Assembly (NCBI GenBank): GCA_036267975.1
Contig: DATAVA010000063.1
Coordinates: 11,055 to 75,054, forward strand
Length of the DNA stretch: 64,000 nt
From: DAIDKA01 sp036267975
GTDB lineage: Bacteria > Pseudomonadota > Gammaproteobacteria > Steroidobacterales > Steroidobacteraceae
Direction of reading: 5' to 3'
Positions 23,220-31,372 of the stretch are shown piece after piece (the first letter of the stretch is position 1; the number at the start of each line of letters is the position of its first letter). Position numbers and translations under genes: made by a program. The notes under the pieces are model-generated. The model was not told the DNA's origin, did no database searches, and was given only the letters and a program-made list of their open reading frames with translations.

Positions 23220-23498
23220 ATGATTTCGCGTTGGGCCGCACTATTCCTCGCATTCGTCATACCGGGTGTCCGGGCCGACACGGTCACGCGCCCGGTCACG
23301 GCCACGCCACCCGTGCAAGTGGTTCCGGCGACTCCGGTATCCCGCAACGTTCAGCAGCGCATGCGCGCGTGCAACAGCTCGGCCGATGCGCGCAAGCTGC
23401 GCGCAGCCGCCCGTGAAACTTTCATCAAAAGCTGCATGAGGCCGCGCCGCGCCCTTGCGATCTCACGCTCCGGCAGCCAGCCCAAGCCGCACCCGTAA
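23220..23498 (+). CDS. PsiF-like small periplasmic protein
   Basis: 92 residues, signal peptide (ISRWAALFLAFVIPGVRA), then QQRMRACNSSADARKLRAAA and FIKSCM. These match the PsiF repeat (MxxCNxxA...L.G.ARxxFMxxCL), named for a phosphate-starvation-inducible E. coli gene of unknown role. Only one repeat is present; the last 25 residues overlap the 3' end of the opposing kinase gene by 36 bp and are unlike the family. Confidence 0.7.
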   Translation: MISRWAALFLAFVIPGVRADTVTRPVTATPPVQVVPATPVSRNVQQRMRACNSSADARKLRAAARETFIKSCMRPRRALAISRSGSQPKPHP

Positions 23499-24839
23499 AC
23501 CCGGCAGATTGTCTTCCAGCAGCAGCTGCGCGTGGTGCAGCCGCGCGATCGCCGCGACCAGGCTCAACCCCAGCCCGCTGCCATCCTTGGAATGTGCCTG
23601 GGGCAGTCGCACGAAGGGCTTGAGGGCCGCGGCTCGATCCTCATCGGCAATGCCCGGGCCATCATCGGACACCCACAGCCACACCGTCTGCGCGTCGCGC
23701 TGCGTACCGATTTCGATATGGCCGCCGGCGCGAATATATTTGAGCGAGTTCTCGACCAGGTTAGTCACGGCCTGCGCCAGCAGCTGGCGATTGCCGTTGA
23801 CCTGGCAGTTTGTGGCGGCCCGCACCCGCAGCGTCATGCTCTTCTCGCGCGCGGCCGGCTCATACAGTTCGCCGATGTCCGTGATCAGATCGGCGACATC
23901 CACGGTCGCGCGATTCGCCGCCGCCATGCCGGATTCGGCCTGTGCAATCTGCAGCAGCGTCGCGAGGGTGCGTTGCACGCGGTCCAGTTCCGCCAGGGCC
24001 GCATCGATGCCCGCGCGCACCGGGGCGTCCGTCGTCGGCATCCTCCCCGCATCCTCCAGCCGGCCGCGCAGACGGTACAGGGGTCCGCGCAGATCGTGCG
24101 CGGCGCTGTCGAAAGTGGCGCGCAACAGCTGCGCGTTCTCCGCAAGGCGGTCGACCATGTTGTTGACCGCCAGCGCCAGCGCGTCGAACTCATCCTGCGA
24201 ACCGCCGACCGGGAGGCGGCGTTTGAGATCACCACCGACGATGGCATCGCAGGTATCGGCGGCACTTTGCACGCGGCGGGTGAGCTTGCGACTGAGGAAA
24301 TATCCGGCGATGGCACCCGCCAGTGCGGTCAGTCCGATGCCCCAAAGGGTCGCGTAGCTGAAGGTATTGGCGAAGCGTCGCTGCTGGGTCACATCGATAC
24401 CGACCAGCAGGCGATGGCCATCCGGCAGCAGCGATATGCTGGCGCGCACCGGATGCGTCACGACCGAATCATTGGCGTGCGCCTCGATGCGAAACTGGGT
24501 CCATTGTTCGGCCGGGATGTCATCGAAGGGCCATTTCTGCAGATTGCCACCCTCCTTCCCCAGGTTCGGATCCACAAGCAGGTACACCGCGCCCGTGCCG
24601 TTCCAGCTGTCGCCGCGGAAGCTGAGCTCGGCGGCCAGCCCGGGCAGGCCGTCACGGCGGTATTCATCCGTCAGCCCCTCCAGCTCCGCGGAGATGACGG
24701 CATCGACCTCGTTGTCGATGACGGTCGTGGTGAGGAAGTAGACCGTCCCCAGCAACGCACTCACGCCCAAAGTGAAAATGGCGCCGTAGCCCAGCGCCAG
24801 GCGCGCGGCGGAGGTCCTAAATGGGCTTATCTTCATCAC
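23463..24839 (-). CDS. Two-component sensor histidine kinase
   Basis: 458 residues. TM1 about 16-40, periplasmic domain 41-155, TM2 about 162-182, HAMP 183-235, HisKA with the phospho-acceptor His248 in SAAHDLRGPL, and HATPase with N box (VTNLVENSLKYI), G1 (VSDDGPGIADEDRA) and G2 (GSGLGLSLV). The small periplasmic domain has no recognised ligand motif. It overlaps the response regulator by 23 bp and is last in a membrane protein-regulator-kinase operon. Confidence 0.93.
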   Translation of the reverse strand: MMKISPFRTSAARLALGYGAIFTLGVSALLGTVYFLTTTVIDNEVDAVISAELEGLTDEYRRDGLPGLAAELSFRGDSWNGTGAVYLLVDPNLGKEGGNLQKWPFDDIPAEQWTQFRIEAHANDSVVTHPVRASISLLPDGHRLLVGIDVTQQRRFANTFSYATLWGIGLTALAGAIAGYFLSRKLTRRVQSAADTCDAIVGGDLKRRLPVGGSQDEFDALALAVNNMVDRLAENAQLLRATFDSAAHDLRGPLYRLRGRLEDAGRMPTTDAPVRAGIDAALAELDRVQRTLATLLQIAQAESGMAAANRATVDVADLITDIGELYEPAAREKSMTLRVRAATNCQVNGNRQLLAQAVTNLVENSLKYIRAGGHIEIGTQRDAQTVWLWVSDDGPGIADEDRAAALKPFVRLPQAHSKDGSGLGLSLVAAIARLHHAQLLLEDNLPGLRVRLGLAAGA

Positions 24840-25509
24840 GGATGACGTAGCCCGCGCCGCGCACGGTGTGGATCAGCGGTCGTGCGAAGCCCTTATCCAC
24901 CGCCTGGCGCAGCCGGCTCATATGCACATCGATGAGATTGGTCTGCGGATCGAACTGCAGATCCCACACCCCCTCGAGCAGCATGGTGCGCGTGACCACC
25001 TGGTCGGCATGACGCATCAGGAATTCCAGCAGCTTGAATTCGCGCGCGGTGAGCTGGATCTCCTTGCCGGAGCGCGTGACGATGCGGCTGAGCAGATCCA
25101 TTTCCAGATCTGCCACGCGCAGCCGGGTCTGCGGCAGGTTCTTCTCGGCGGCACTGCGTCGCAGCAGCGCCTCCACACGCGCCACCAGTTCGGAGAAAGC
25201 GAACGGCTTGGTCAGATAGTCATCTCCCCCGGCCTTCAGCCCCAGCACCCGGTCATCCACCGTGCCGAGCGCGCTCAGCACCAGTACCGGCGTGCGTACG
25301 TTACGTTCGCGCAGCACCCGCACCACCGCCAACCCATCCAGGTGCGGCAGCATGCGGTCGGTGATCAGCAGATCGAAGCTCTGCTCCAGGGCCTGCTTGA
25401 GTCCCTCGCGGCCATCGACGGCCAGCACCACCGTATAGCCGCTTTCCTGCAACCCCTTCTGCAGGAATCTGGCGGCCTCCAGGTCATCCTCGATCAGCAG
25501 CAGCTTCAT
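24817..25509 (-). CDS. OmpR/PhoB-family response regulator
   Basis: 230 residues from ATG 25509. Receiver domain with acidic pair EDD (7-9), phospho-acceptor Asp51 (LLITDRMLP) and Lys in YLTKPF; C-terminal winged helix (LTAREFKLLEFLMRH, VWDLQFDPQTNLIDVHMSRL). Start overlaps the upstream membrane gene (ATGA). Resembles PmrA/QseB/CreB-type regulators; the cognate kinase follows. Confidence 0.94.
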   Translation of the reverse strand: MKLLLIEDDLEAARFLQKGLQESGYTVVLAVDGREGLKQALEQSFDLLITDRMLPHLDGLAVVRVLRERNVRTPVLVLSALGTVDDRVLGLKAGGDDYLTKPFAFSELVARVEALLRRSAAEKNLPQTRLRVADLEMDLLSRIVTRSGKEIQLTAREFKLLEFLMRHADQVVTRTMLLEGVWDLQFDPQTNLIDVHMSRLRQAVDKGFARPLIHTVRGAGYVIRDEDKPI

Positions 25510-26387
25510 GGGTGCTTCACCTCGGGTCGCGCGGCCTCCTTCTGACGCACCGTGAGGTCGCCCAGCATGGCGAGCAGCTGCGCACCGCACCATGGCACGA
25601 ACAGGGCGCTACCGAGGATGCCGAGCGGTATGGCCAGCTCGGACAGGCGCTTCAGGTCCGAGACCCCGAACCCCATGGCGGCCACGGCAGCCGCAGTGGT
25701 CGCGAATACCAATGTCACGATCAGTACCCCGGCCAGGGCGGCGGACAGCACCGACGTGCGCCACCAGTTGCCACGCAACAGGCGAAAGCTCACGCGCATC
25801 GCCTCGATCGGCCCGAGCTTCTTCAGCACCAGCGCCACCGGCGCGAAGAACAAGCCCAGCGACAGCCACGCCGCCGGCAGTGACAGCGGGATCAGCAGCA
25901 GCAACATGACGGGGTTGAGGGCGGCCGGATTGGTCAGCGCCGGCGTCAGCCCCGTCAGCGGCAGGGCGTAAATGAAGGGCAGCAGCGCGAGACTGACGAC
26001 GAACGTGGAAAGCGCCACGCACACAATCAGGCGCGACAGCAGCACCGCCGCCTGGCGCACTTCGGTCAGCGCACTGGTACTCTCACCGGCGGCGAGCGCC
26101 TTCTGCCGCAGCAGCAGGGCGCTGCCGAACAGCAAAGTCAGAATGCTTCCCGCGACATTCCAGGCCCACCAGATCGGGTCCGCAGCGTCGGCGCTTTGCA
26201 GGGTGAGAAGGTTCTGCAGCGGCAGATCGAGGCTGAGATTGCGCAGGTTCGCGAGATTGCCGCAGATCGCGATGAGGATCGCGTAGGGCAAGGTGGCGGC
26301 AAGCGTCAGACGGAAAATCTTCGTCCCGGTCTGCAGCACTTCGCGCACTGTCTGCGCCCGGGTCGGGGGATACAAATTCTGTGACAT
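25506..26387 (-). CDS. Polytopic inner-membrane protein (YciC-like)
   Basis: 293 residues with about six membrane helices and the internal motif GPIEAMRVSFRLLRGNWWRT, typical of the YciC/DUF-type BPSS1780 membrane family in which a short amphipathic segment follows a helix pair. First gene of an operon with a two-component system, so it may be part of its signal or output. Divergent from prmC with a 16-bp gap. Confidence 0.65.
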   Translation of the reverse strand: MSQNLYPPTRAQTVREVLQTGTKIFRLTLAATLPYAILIAICGNLANLRNLSLDLPLQNLLTLQSADAADPIWWAWNVAGSILTLLFGSALLLRQKALAAGESTSALTEVRQAAVLLSRLIVCVALSTFVVSLALLPFIYALPLTGLTPALTNPAALNPVMLLLLIPLSLPAAWLSLGLFFAPVALVLKKLGPIEAMRVSFRLLRGNWWRTSVLSAALAGVLIVTLVFATTAAAVAAMGFGVSDLKRLSELAIPLGILGSALFVPWCGAQLLAMLGDLTVRQKEAARPEVKHP

Positions 26388-26403
26388 GCGCCAATACTAA
26401 AGG

Positions 26404-27264
26404 ATGACCGTGCAGCTCACGACTTCGGATTTGCTCACGCGCGGCACGGCGCTGCTCGCGCCACTCCTGGAATGGCCGAACCTGGACGCGGGGATCCTGC
26501 TGGCATTCGCCCTGAACATCCCGCGCGTGCGCCTCAAATCGCATCCGGAGACGCCGCGCACACCGGCTGATTTGGAGCATTATCTGGCGCTGATCGAACG
26601 GCGCGCCCAGGGCGAGCCGCTGGCATACATCACCGGCACCCGCGAGTTCTGGACGCTCGACCTGCGCGTGACCCGCGATGTGCTGGTACCGCGGCCGGAG
26701 ACCGAACTGCTGGTGGAGCGCGCCCTGCAGCTGGGCCCCACGGCCGCCGCGCGGGTCGCGGACCTGGGGACCGGCTGCGGTGCCATCGCCCTGGCGCTGG
26801 CGGTGGAACGGCCCGCCTGGGAGATCCTGGCGGTGGACGCGTCGGCGGCCGCACTGGCCGTCGCCGCGGACAATGCCCGCCGACTGGGCCTCACCAACCT
26901 CATTTTTGACTCCAGTGACTGGTTTTCGGCCCTCACCGGCCAGCGCTTTGCCGTGATTGTCAGCAATCCGCCGTACGTGGACGCCCGCGATCCGGCGCTG
27001 CGGGCGCTGCGCTACGAACCGCAGCAGGCGCTGACGCCGGGTGAGGATGCGCTGGCGGACCTGCGCGCCATCATCCGCGCCGCCCCGGATCAGCTCCTCG
27101 CAGGCGGCTGGCTGGCCCTCGAGCACGGTGCGACGCAAGCCAGCGCGGTGGCCCATGAACTTGTCGCGCGCGGCTTCGGCAGCGTACGCTCGCACCGCGA
27201 TCTGGGCGGCCACGAGCGGGTGACCGAGGGCCAGTGGACGCAAGATTGCCTCATCAGCAGTTAA
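26404..27264 (+). CDS. prmC: Release factor glutamine methyltransferase
   Basis: 286 residues. SAM-binding VADLGTGCGAIALALA and active-site NPPY in IVSNPPYVDARDP; N-terminal helical domain for release-factor binding with YITGTREFW. Methylates the GGQ Gln of RF1/RF2. Separated from prfA by 3.2 kb of inserted genes, whereas the two are usually adjacent. Confidence 0.96.
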   Translation: MTVQLTTSDLLTRGTALLAPLLEWPNLDAGILLAFALNIPRVRLKSHPETPRTPADLEHYLALIERRAQGEPLAYITGTREFWTLDLRVTRDVLVPRPETELLVERALQLGPTAAARVADLGTGCGAIALALAVERPAWEILAVDASAAALAVAADNARRLGLTNLIFDSSDWFSALTGQRFAVIVSNPPYVDARDPALRALRYEPQQALTPGEDALADLRAIIRAAPDQLLAGGWLALEHGATQASAVAHELVARGFGSVRSHRDLGGHERVTEGQWTQDCLISS

Positions 27265-27276
27265 AAGGAACCTTTC

Positions 27277-27768
27277 ATGATCCGATTCCAGACCACGCTC
27301 GGCGACTTCACCATCGAGCTCATGCCCAAGGAAGCGCCGGTCACGGTCGAGAATTTCGAGCGTTACGTGCGCGAGGAGTTCTTTGACGGTCTCATTTTCC
27401 ACCGGGTCATCCCCGGCTTCGTCATTCAGGGCGGCGGTCTGACGCCGGATATGAGCCAGAAAGACAATCACGAACCGATCAAGAATGAGGCCACCAACGG
27501 GGTGAAGAACGAGCGCGGCTACCTGTCGATGGCGCGCACCAACGACATCAACAGCGCGACCTCTCAGTTCTTCATCAACCTGAAGGACAATGACTTCCTG
27601 GATCACAAGCCCGGCTCCTACGGCTATGCCGTGTTCGCGAAGGTCGTGGACGGCATGGACGTGATCGACCAGATCGCCGGCGTGAAAACCGGTCGGCGTC
27701 GCGGTCACGATGATGTCCCCGTGGAAGATGTGGTGATCATCTCGGCGCGCGAAGTCGCGGCGAATTGA
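27277..27768 (+). CDS. ppiB: Peptidyl-prolyl cis-trans isomerase, cyclophilin type
   Basis: 163 residues, no signal peptide, cytoplasmic PpiB type. FHRVIPGFVIQGGG (catalytic Arg), MARTNDINSATSQFFINL and YAVFAKVVDGMDVID are diagnostic. AAAAGGAACC ribosome site; 12 bp after prmC, so same operon. Confidence 0.96.
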   Translation: MIRFQTTLGDFTIELMPKEAPVTVENFERYVREEFFDGLIFHRVIPGFVIQGGGLTPDMSQKDNHEPIKNEATNGVKNERGYLSMARTNDINSATSQFFINLKDNDFLDHKPGSYGYAVFAKVVDGMDVIDQIAGVKTGRRRGHDDVPVEDVVIISAREVAAN

Positions 27769-27859
27769 ATCGCCGGGCGCCCGCGAGATCGCATCCATCC
27801 GCCGGCCTCTTCGCACGCTGCTGCGCTGGATACTGGGTCTGCTGCTGACCGGTGTCGCC

Positions 27860-28504
27860 TTGAGCGTTGGCGCGGTACTGCTGATGCGCTGGTGGCACCC
27901 GCTCACCAGCGCGTTCATGGTCGAGGCGCGCGTGGGGGCGCTGGCCAGCGGCGACTTGCGCTTTCACCTGCGCCATACCTGGGTTGACCGCGATCGAATC
28001 GCACCGAGCGCGCAGCTGGCGGTGATCGCCTCGGAGGATCAGAAGTTTCCGTACCATCACGGCTTCGACCTCGACTCCATCCAGGATGCGCTGCGCGAAC
28101 AGGAGGAAGGTGGGCGAGCGCGCGGCGCCAGCACCATCTCCCAGCAGACTGCCAAGAACCTCTTCTTGTGGGGCGGCCACAGTTACCTGCGCAAGGGCCT
28201 GGAAGCCTGGTTCACGTTTCTGTTGGAACTGTGCTGGCCGAAGAGCCGGATACTGGAGGTCTATCTGAACAGCGCGCAATTCGGACCCGCGGTCTACGGC
28301 ATCGAAGCGGCCGCGCAGACCTTTTTTCACAAACATGCCGCGGCCCTGACACGCAGCGAAGCTGCGCAGCTCGCGGCAGTGCTGCCCAATCCCGTGCGAC
28401 TGCATGCGGGCAATCCTTCCGCTTATGTGGCGAGCCGGCGCGAATGGATACTCGGACAGATGCGCGGCCTCGGGGATCTGGCCTACCTGCGAAATCTGCA
28501 CTGA
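27860..28504 (+). CDS. mtgA: Monofunctional peptidoglycan transglycosylase (start uncertain)
   Basis: GT51 domain: VIASEDQKFPYHHGFD with the catalytic Glu, GARGASTISQQTAKNLFLW, EVYLNSAQFGPAVYGIEAAA. Polymerises lipid II glycan strands. The TTG at 27860 is the first standard start codon in frame (214 residues), but it cuts into the expected N-terminal anchor. The upstream in-frame codons back to about 27764 encode RRPLRTLLRWILGLLLTGVA, a good membrane segment, without any ATG, GTG or TTG. A rare start such as ATT 27764 overlapping the ppiB stop, or a small frameshift, is therefore likely. Overlaps the next gene by one base. Confidence 0.88.
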   Translation: MSVGAVLLMRWWHPLTSAFMVEARVGALASGDLRFHLRHTWVDRDRIAPSAQLAVIASEDQKFPYHHGFDLDSIQDALREQEEGGRARGASTISQQTAKNLFLWGGHSYLRKGLEAWFTFLLELCWPKSRILEVYLNSAQFGPAVYGIEAAAQTFFHKHAAALTRSEAAQLAAVLPNPVRLHAGNPSAYVASRREWILGQMRGLGDLAYLRNLH

Positions 28505-29781
28505 TGGCGCGCGTCCTGCTCGCGACCTTCGGCTCACTCGGGGATCTGCATCCCTATCTCGCCGTCGGACGCGCGCTGCGGGCACGCGGCCATCAGGCGC
28601 GCATCGCGACCAGCAGCGACTACCGGTGGAATGTGGAAGCGGCAGGCTTGGAGTTTGCGCCGGTTGCACCGAGCCTCGCGCAACTGGGCACGCCGCTGGA
28701 GCTGGCGCGTCGGGTCGCGGATCCGATGCGCGGCACCCGGACCTTGGTGCGCGACCTGATCATGCCGCATCTGCGCGAAGCGCATCAGCAGCTGCAGGTG
28801 GCGGCACGCGATGCGGACCTGTTGATCAGCCATCCGCTCACGTTCATGGTTCAGGTGGTCGCAGCACAGCAGGACAAGCCCTGGCTTTCCACCGTGCTCG
28901 CTCCGGCAAGTTTTCTCGCGCGCGATGATCCGCCGACCCTGGCGCCCATCAATTCCATGCAGATCGCGCACCGCCTCGGTCCTTGGGTGTACGACGCCCT
29001 GATGCGCTACATTCGCGGCACGGTGCGCCGCTGGGAGCAGCCGCTGCACGCGCTGCGCGCCGAGCTCGGTATGCCCGCGAGCGCCAAGATCATGGTCTTC
29101 GAAGGCCAGTTCTCACCAGCGGGAACGTTGGCGCTGTTCGATGCGCCGCTGATGCAGCCGCAGCCGGACTGGCCACCGCACACGCGGCTGTGCGGCACGC
29201 CGCTGTACGATGGCACCGCGGCCCCGCCTGCGCTGCTGGCGTCGCTGCAGGAATTTCTGGCGGCCGGTGCTGCGCCCATTGTGTTCGCGCTGGGATCATC
29301 GGCCATCTGGCTGGGTGGCGATTTCTGGCCCTGCGCCATCGAGGCCGCGCGGCGACTCGGACGCCGGGCCATCCTGATCACTGGCGCAGATTCGCCGCCT
29401 GACCTGCCCGCATCCATGCGGGTCTTCAATTACCTGCCGTATTCGCAGGTATTCCCGTACGCCTGCGCGGTGGTGCACCAGGCGGGGATCGGCACGCTGT
29501 CCCAGGCACTGCGCGCCGGGCGACCCCAGCTGATCACGCCGGTGTGGTTTGATCAGCCGGACAATGCCGCGCGCGCCTGCAAACTCGGGGTCGCACGCCA
29601 GCTCCCCTTCCGGCATGCAACGGCCGCACGCCTGGCGCAGCAGCTGCGCCAGCTGTTGGGAAGTTCATCGTATGGCGCCGCCGCACAGGATCTGGCGGCA
29701 ACGCTGAATGCGACGGATGGCGCGGCCAACGCGGCCGCACACATCCTGGCGGCACTGGGCTCAGTGCAGAGCCTGGCCTGA
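28504..29781 (+). CDS. Glycosyltransferase family 1 (UGT-like)
   Basis: 425 residues from ATG 28504 (TGATG overlap with mtgA). LLATFGSLGDLHPYLAVGRA is the UGT/macrolide- and rhamnosyl-transferase N-terminus; the C-terminal donor-binding region contains FNYLPYSQVFPYACAVVHQA, GIGTLSQALRAGRPQLITPV and WFDQPDNAARACKLG. Transfers a sugar from a nucleotide donor to a small lipophilic or glycan acceptor; the acceptor is unknown. Position after mtgA is probably operonic rather than functional evidence. Convergent with and overlapping hslO by 21 bp. Confidence 0.88.
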   Translation: MARVLLATFGSLGDLHPYLAVGRALRARGHQARIATSSDYRWNVEAAGLEFAPVAPSLAQLGTPLELARRVADPMRGTRTLVRDLIMPHLREAHQQLQVAARDADLLISHPLTFMVQVVAAQQDKPWLSTVLAPASFLARDDPPTLAPINSMQIAHRLGPWVYDALMRYIRGTVRRWEQPLHALRAELGMPASAKIMVFEGQFSPAGTLALFDAPLMQPQPDWPPHTRLCGTPLYDGTAAPPALLASLQEFLAAGAAPIVFALGSSAIWLGGDFWPCAIEAARRLGRRAILITGADSPPDLPASMRVFNYLPYSQVFPYACAVVHQAGIGTLSQALRAGRPQLITPVWFDQPDNAARACKLGVARQLPFRHATAARLAQQLRQLLGSSSYGAAAQDLAATLNATDGAANAAAHILAALGSVQSLA

Positions 29782-30705
29782 TCCGCGGCCCGGCTCGCGG
29801 CTCGAATCGTCCTGCGCGAACAGCGCATCGACTGCAGCCGCGTCATATTCGTAGGGGCGATTGCAGAAATCGCAGGTCACCGTGACCGCACCTTGTGCCT
29901 TGAGCACCTCACGAACCTCCTCCTGACCGAGGCTGCGCAGCATGCTGTCAACGCGCTCATGGTCGCAACGGCATTCAAACTTCGCCGGCACGCCGGCGAA
30001 GATCCGCACATCGTGCCCACGGAAGTCCTGCATCAGCAGCTCCTCACCGGTGAAGTGCAGCAGGTCAGCAGCGGTCACCGCCTCGAGGCTCGCCTGCGCA
30101 TCGCCCCATGCCGAGTCGGCCTCATCATCGGCGGACTCGGCGGAGCTGCCGCCCACTCCCGGCAGACGCTGCACCAGCAATCCCGCGGCACTGTTCGCAT
30201 CGGCCGCGAGGCGCACGCGCGTCGGCAGCTGCTCGGAGGAAGCAAAGTAGGTCTCCAGGCACGCGGCCAGCGAATGACCCGTCAGGGGCACGACGCCCTG
30301 GTAACGCAGTTCGCGCTCATCGGCCTCGATGGTCACCGTCAGGCGTCCCTCCTCACCGACCAGCCAGCGAAAGACCTCGGGCGTCAAAGACGTCGCCGCG
30401 CCATCCCCCTGCGCCCGGGCCAGGGCCCGGTAGCGAAAGTCGTGGGTGCACTGGGCGACGAGCAGACTGACGGCGCCATTGCCTTGCAGCTGCAGCGTCA
30501 ACGTGCCTTTGAATTTGAGGGTGGACGCCAACAGCAGCGAAGCGCAGACCGCCTGGCCCAGCAGCTCCTGAACGGGAGGTGAATACTCGCGAAACTGGCG
30601 CAGATCACGCCAGCCCTGGCCGATACCGACCCATTGCCCGCGCACGGGTCTGCCATCAAATACAAAGCGTTGCACCTGTTCGGGTGCGCGAAATTCAGTA
30701 GTCAT
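29761..30705 (-). CDS. hslO: Redox-regulated chaperone Hsp33
   Basis: 314 residues. Zn/redox switch at the C-terminus: CRCD (CxC) followed by CDFC (CxxC), with EVREVLKAQGAVTVTCDFCN. Under oxidative stress the four Cys release zinc and form disulfides, activating holdase function. Start ATG 30705. Confidence 0.95.
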   Translation of the reverse strand: MTTEFRAPEQVQRFVFDGRPVRGQWVGIGQGWRDLRQFREYSPPVQELLGQAVCASLLLASTLKFKGTLTLQLQGNGAVSLLVAQCTHDFRYRALARAQGDGAATSLTPEVFRWLVGEEGRLTVTIEADERELRYQGVVPLTGHSLAACLETYFASSEQLPTRVRLAADANSAAGLLVQRLPGVGGSSAESADDEADSAWGDAQASLEAVTAADLLHFTGEELLMQDFRGHDVRIFAGVPAKFECRCDHERVDSMLRSLGQEEVREVLKAQGAVTVTCDFCNRPYEYDAAAVDALFAQDDSSREPGRGSGQALH

Positions 30706-30755
30706 GGGGTCGCACTTTGGGGGCAGCGCGTCGCAATCTCAATACCCATGCAGGT

Positions 30756-30771
30756 TTATATCCGGGTATAA
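30756..30771. promoter_or_regulatory. AT-rich palindrome with embedded TATAAT upstream of the DUF2239 gene
   Basis: TTATATCCGGGTATAA is palindromic at 7 of 8 pairs and overlaps TATAAT (30767-30772), a likely -10 element for the plus-strand gene starting at 30803. It is in the 97-bp region divergent from hslO. Possible operator. Confidence 0.45.
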
Positions 30772-30802
30772 TAATTGCAACGTCTTGATTCCAGGTGACC
30801 TG

Positions 30803-31372
30803 ATGAGCGAAGCCGCGGTGCATACCTATACCGCTTTTGCCGCCGCAAAGAGCCTCGGCTCCGGCACGCTGCCGGTGATTGCCCTGGCGGTGAAGCGGGC
30901 GCTGGCTGCCGGCCGAAGCGGGCCGGTGCTGATTTTTGATGACCTCACGGGCCGATCCATCGATGTCGATACACGCGGCTCGGACGCCGAGGTGCTGGCT
31001 CGGCTCGCCCGGCCGCGGGGCCGTCCGAAACTCGGCGTCGTGCCCCGCGAAGTCACGCTGCTACCGCGCCATTGGCAGTGGCTCGCCGCCCAGCCCGGAG
31101 GCGCCTCCGTAGCCCTGCGCAAGCTGGTCGAAGCAGCGCGGCGGGACCGCTCCGGCCAGGATGAAAGGCGCCAGATGCAGGAGCGCGCGTTCCACTTCAT
31201 GGCGGCCATGGCGGGTGACCTGCCGGGTTTCGAGGCCGCGATCCGGGCCCTGTACGCGCCGGATGCTGCGCGCTTTGCCGAACTCATCGCGCCCTGGCCA
31301 GCCGATGTGCGCGATCACGCGAGCCGGCTGGCCGGAAACGTAACGAGCCTCAGCCGGCGAGCTTCTTCTTGA
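30803..31372 (+). CDS. DUF2239 family protein
   Basis: 189 residues from ATG 30803, with AGGTGA four bases upstream. YTAFAAAKSLGSGTLPVIAL, VLIFDDLTGRSIDVDTRG and GRPKLGVVPREVTLLPRHWQ, WLAAQPGGASVALRKLVEAA are the conserved blocks of DUF2239. The function is unknown. The second half looks DNA- or RNA-binding (PREVTLLPRHWxWL resembles toxin-linked helical domains), but that is a guess. 3' end overlaps gatB by 23 bp on opposite strands. Confidence 0.85.
   Translation: MSEAAVHTYTAFAAAKSLGSGTLPVIALAVKRALAAGRSGPVLIFDDLTGRSIDVDTRGSDAEVLARLARPRGRPKLGVVPREVTLLPRHWQWLAAQPGGASVALRKLVEAARRDRSGQDERRQMQERAFHFMAAMAGDLPGFEAAIRALYAPDAARFAELIAPWPADVRDHASRLAGNVTSLSRRASS

Noticed and set aside
26083..27918. 611-codon frame antisense to prmC and ppiB
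   Set aside because: Low-complexity Arg/His/Gln-rich translation opposite two clear genes; no domain visible.
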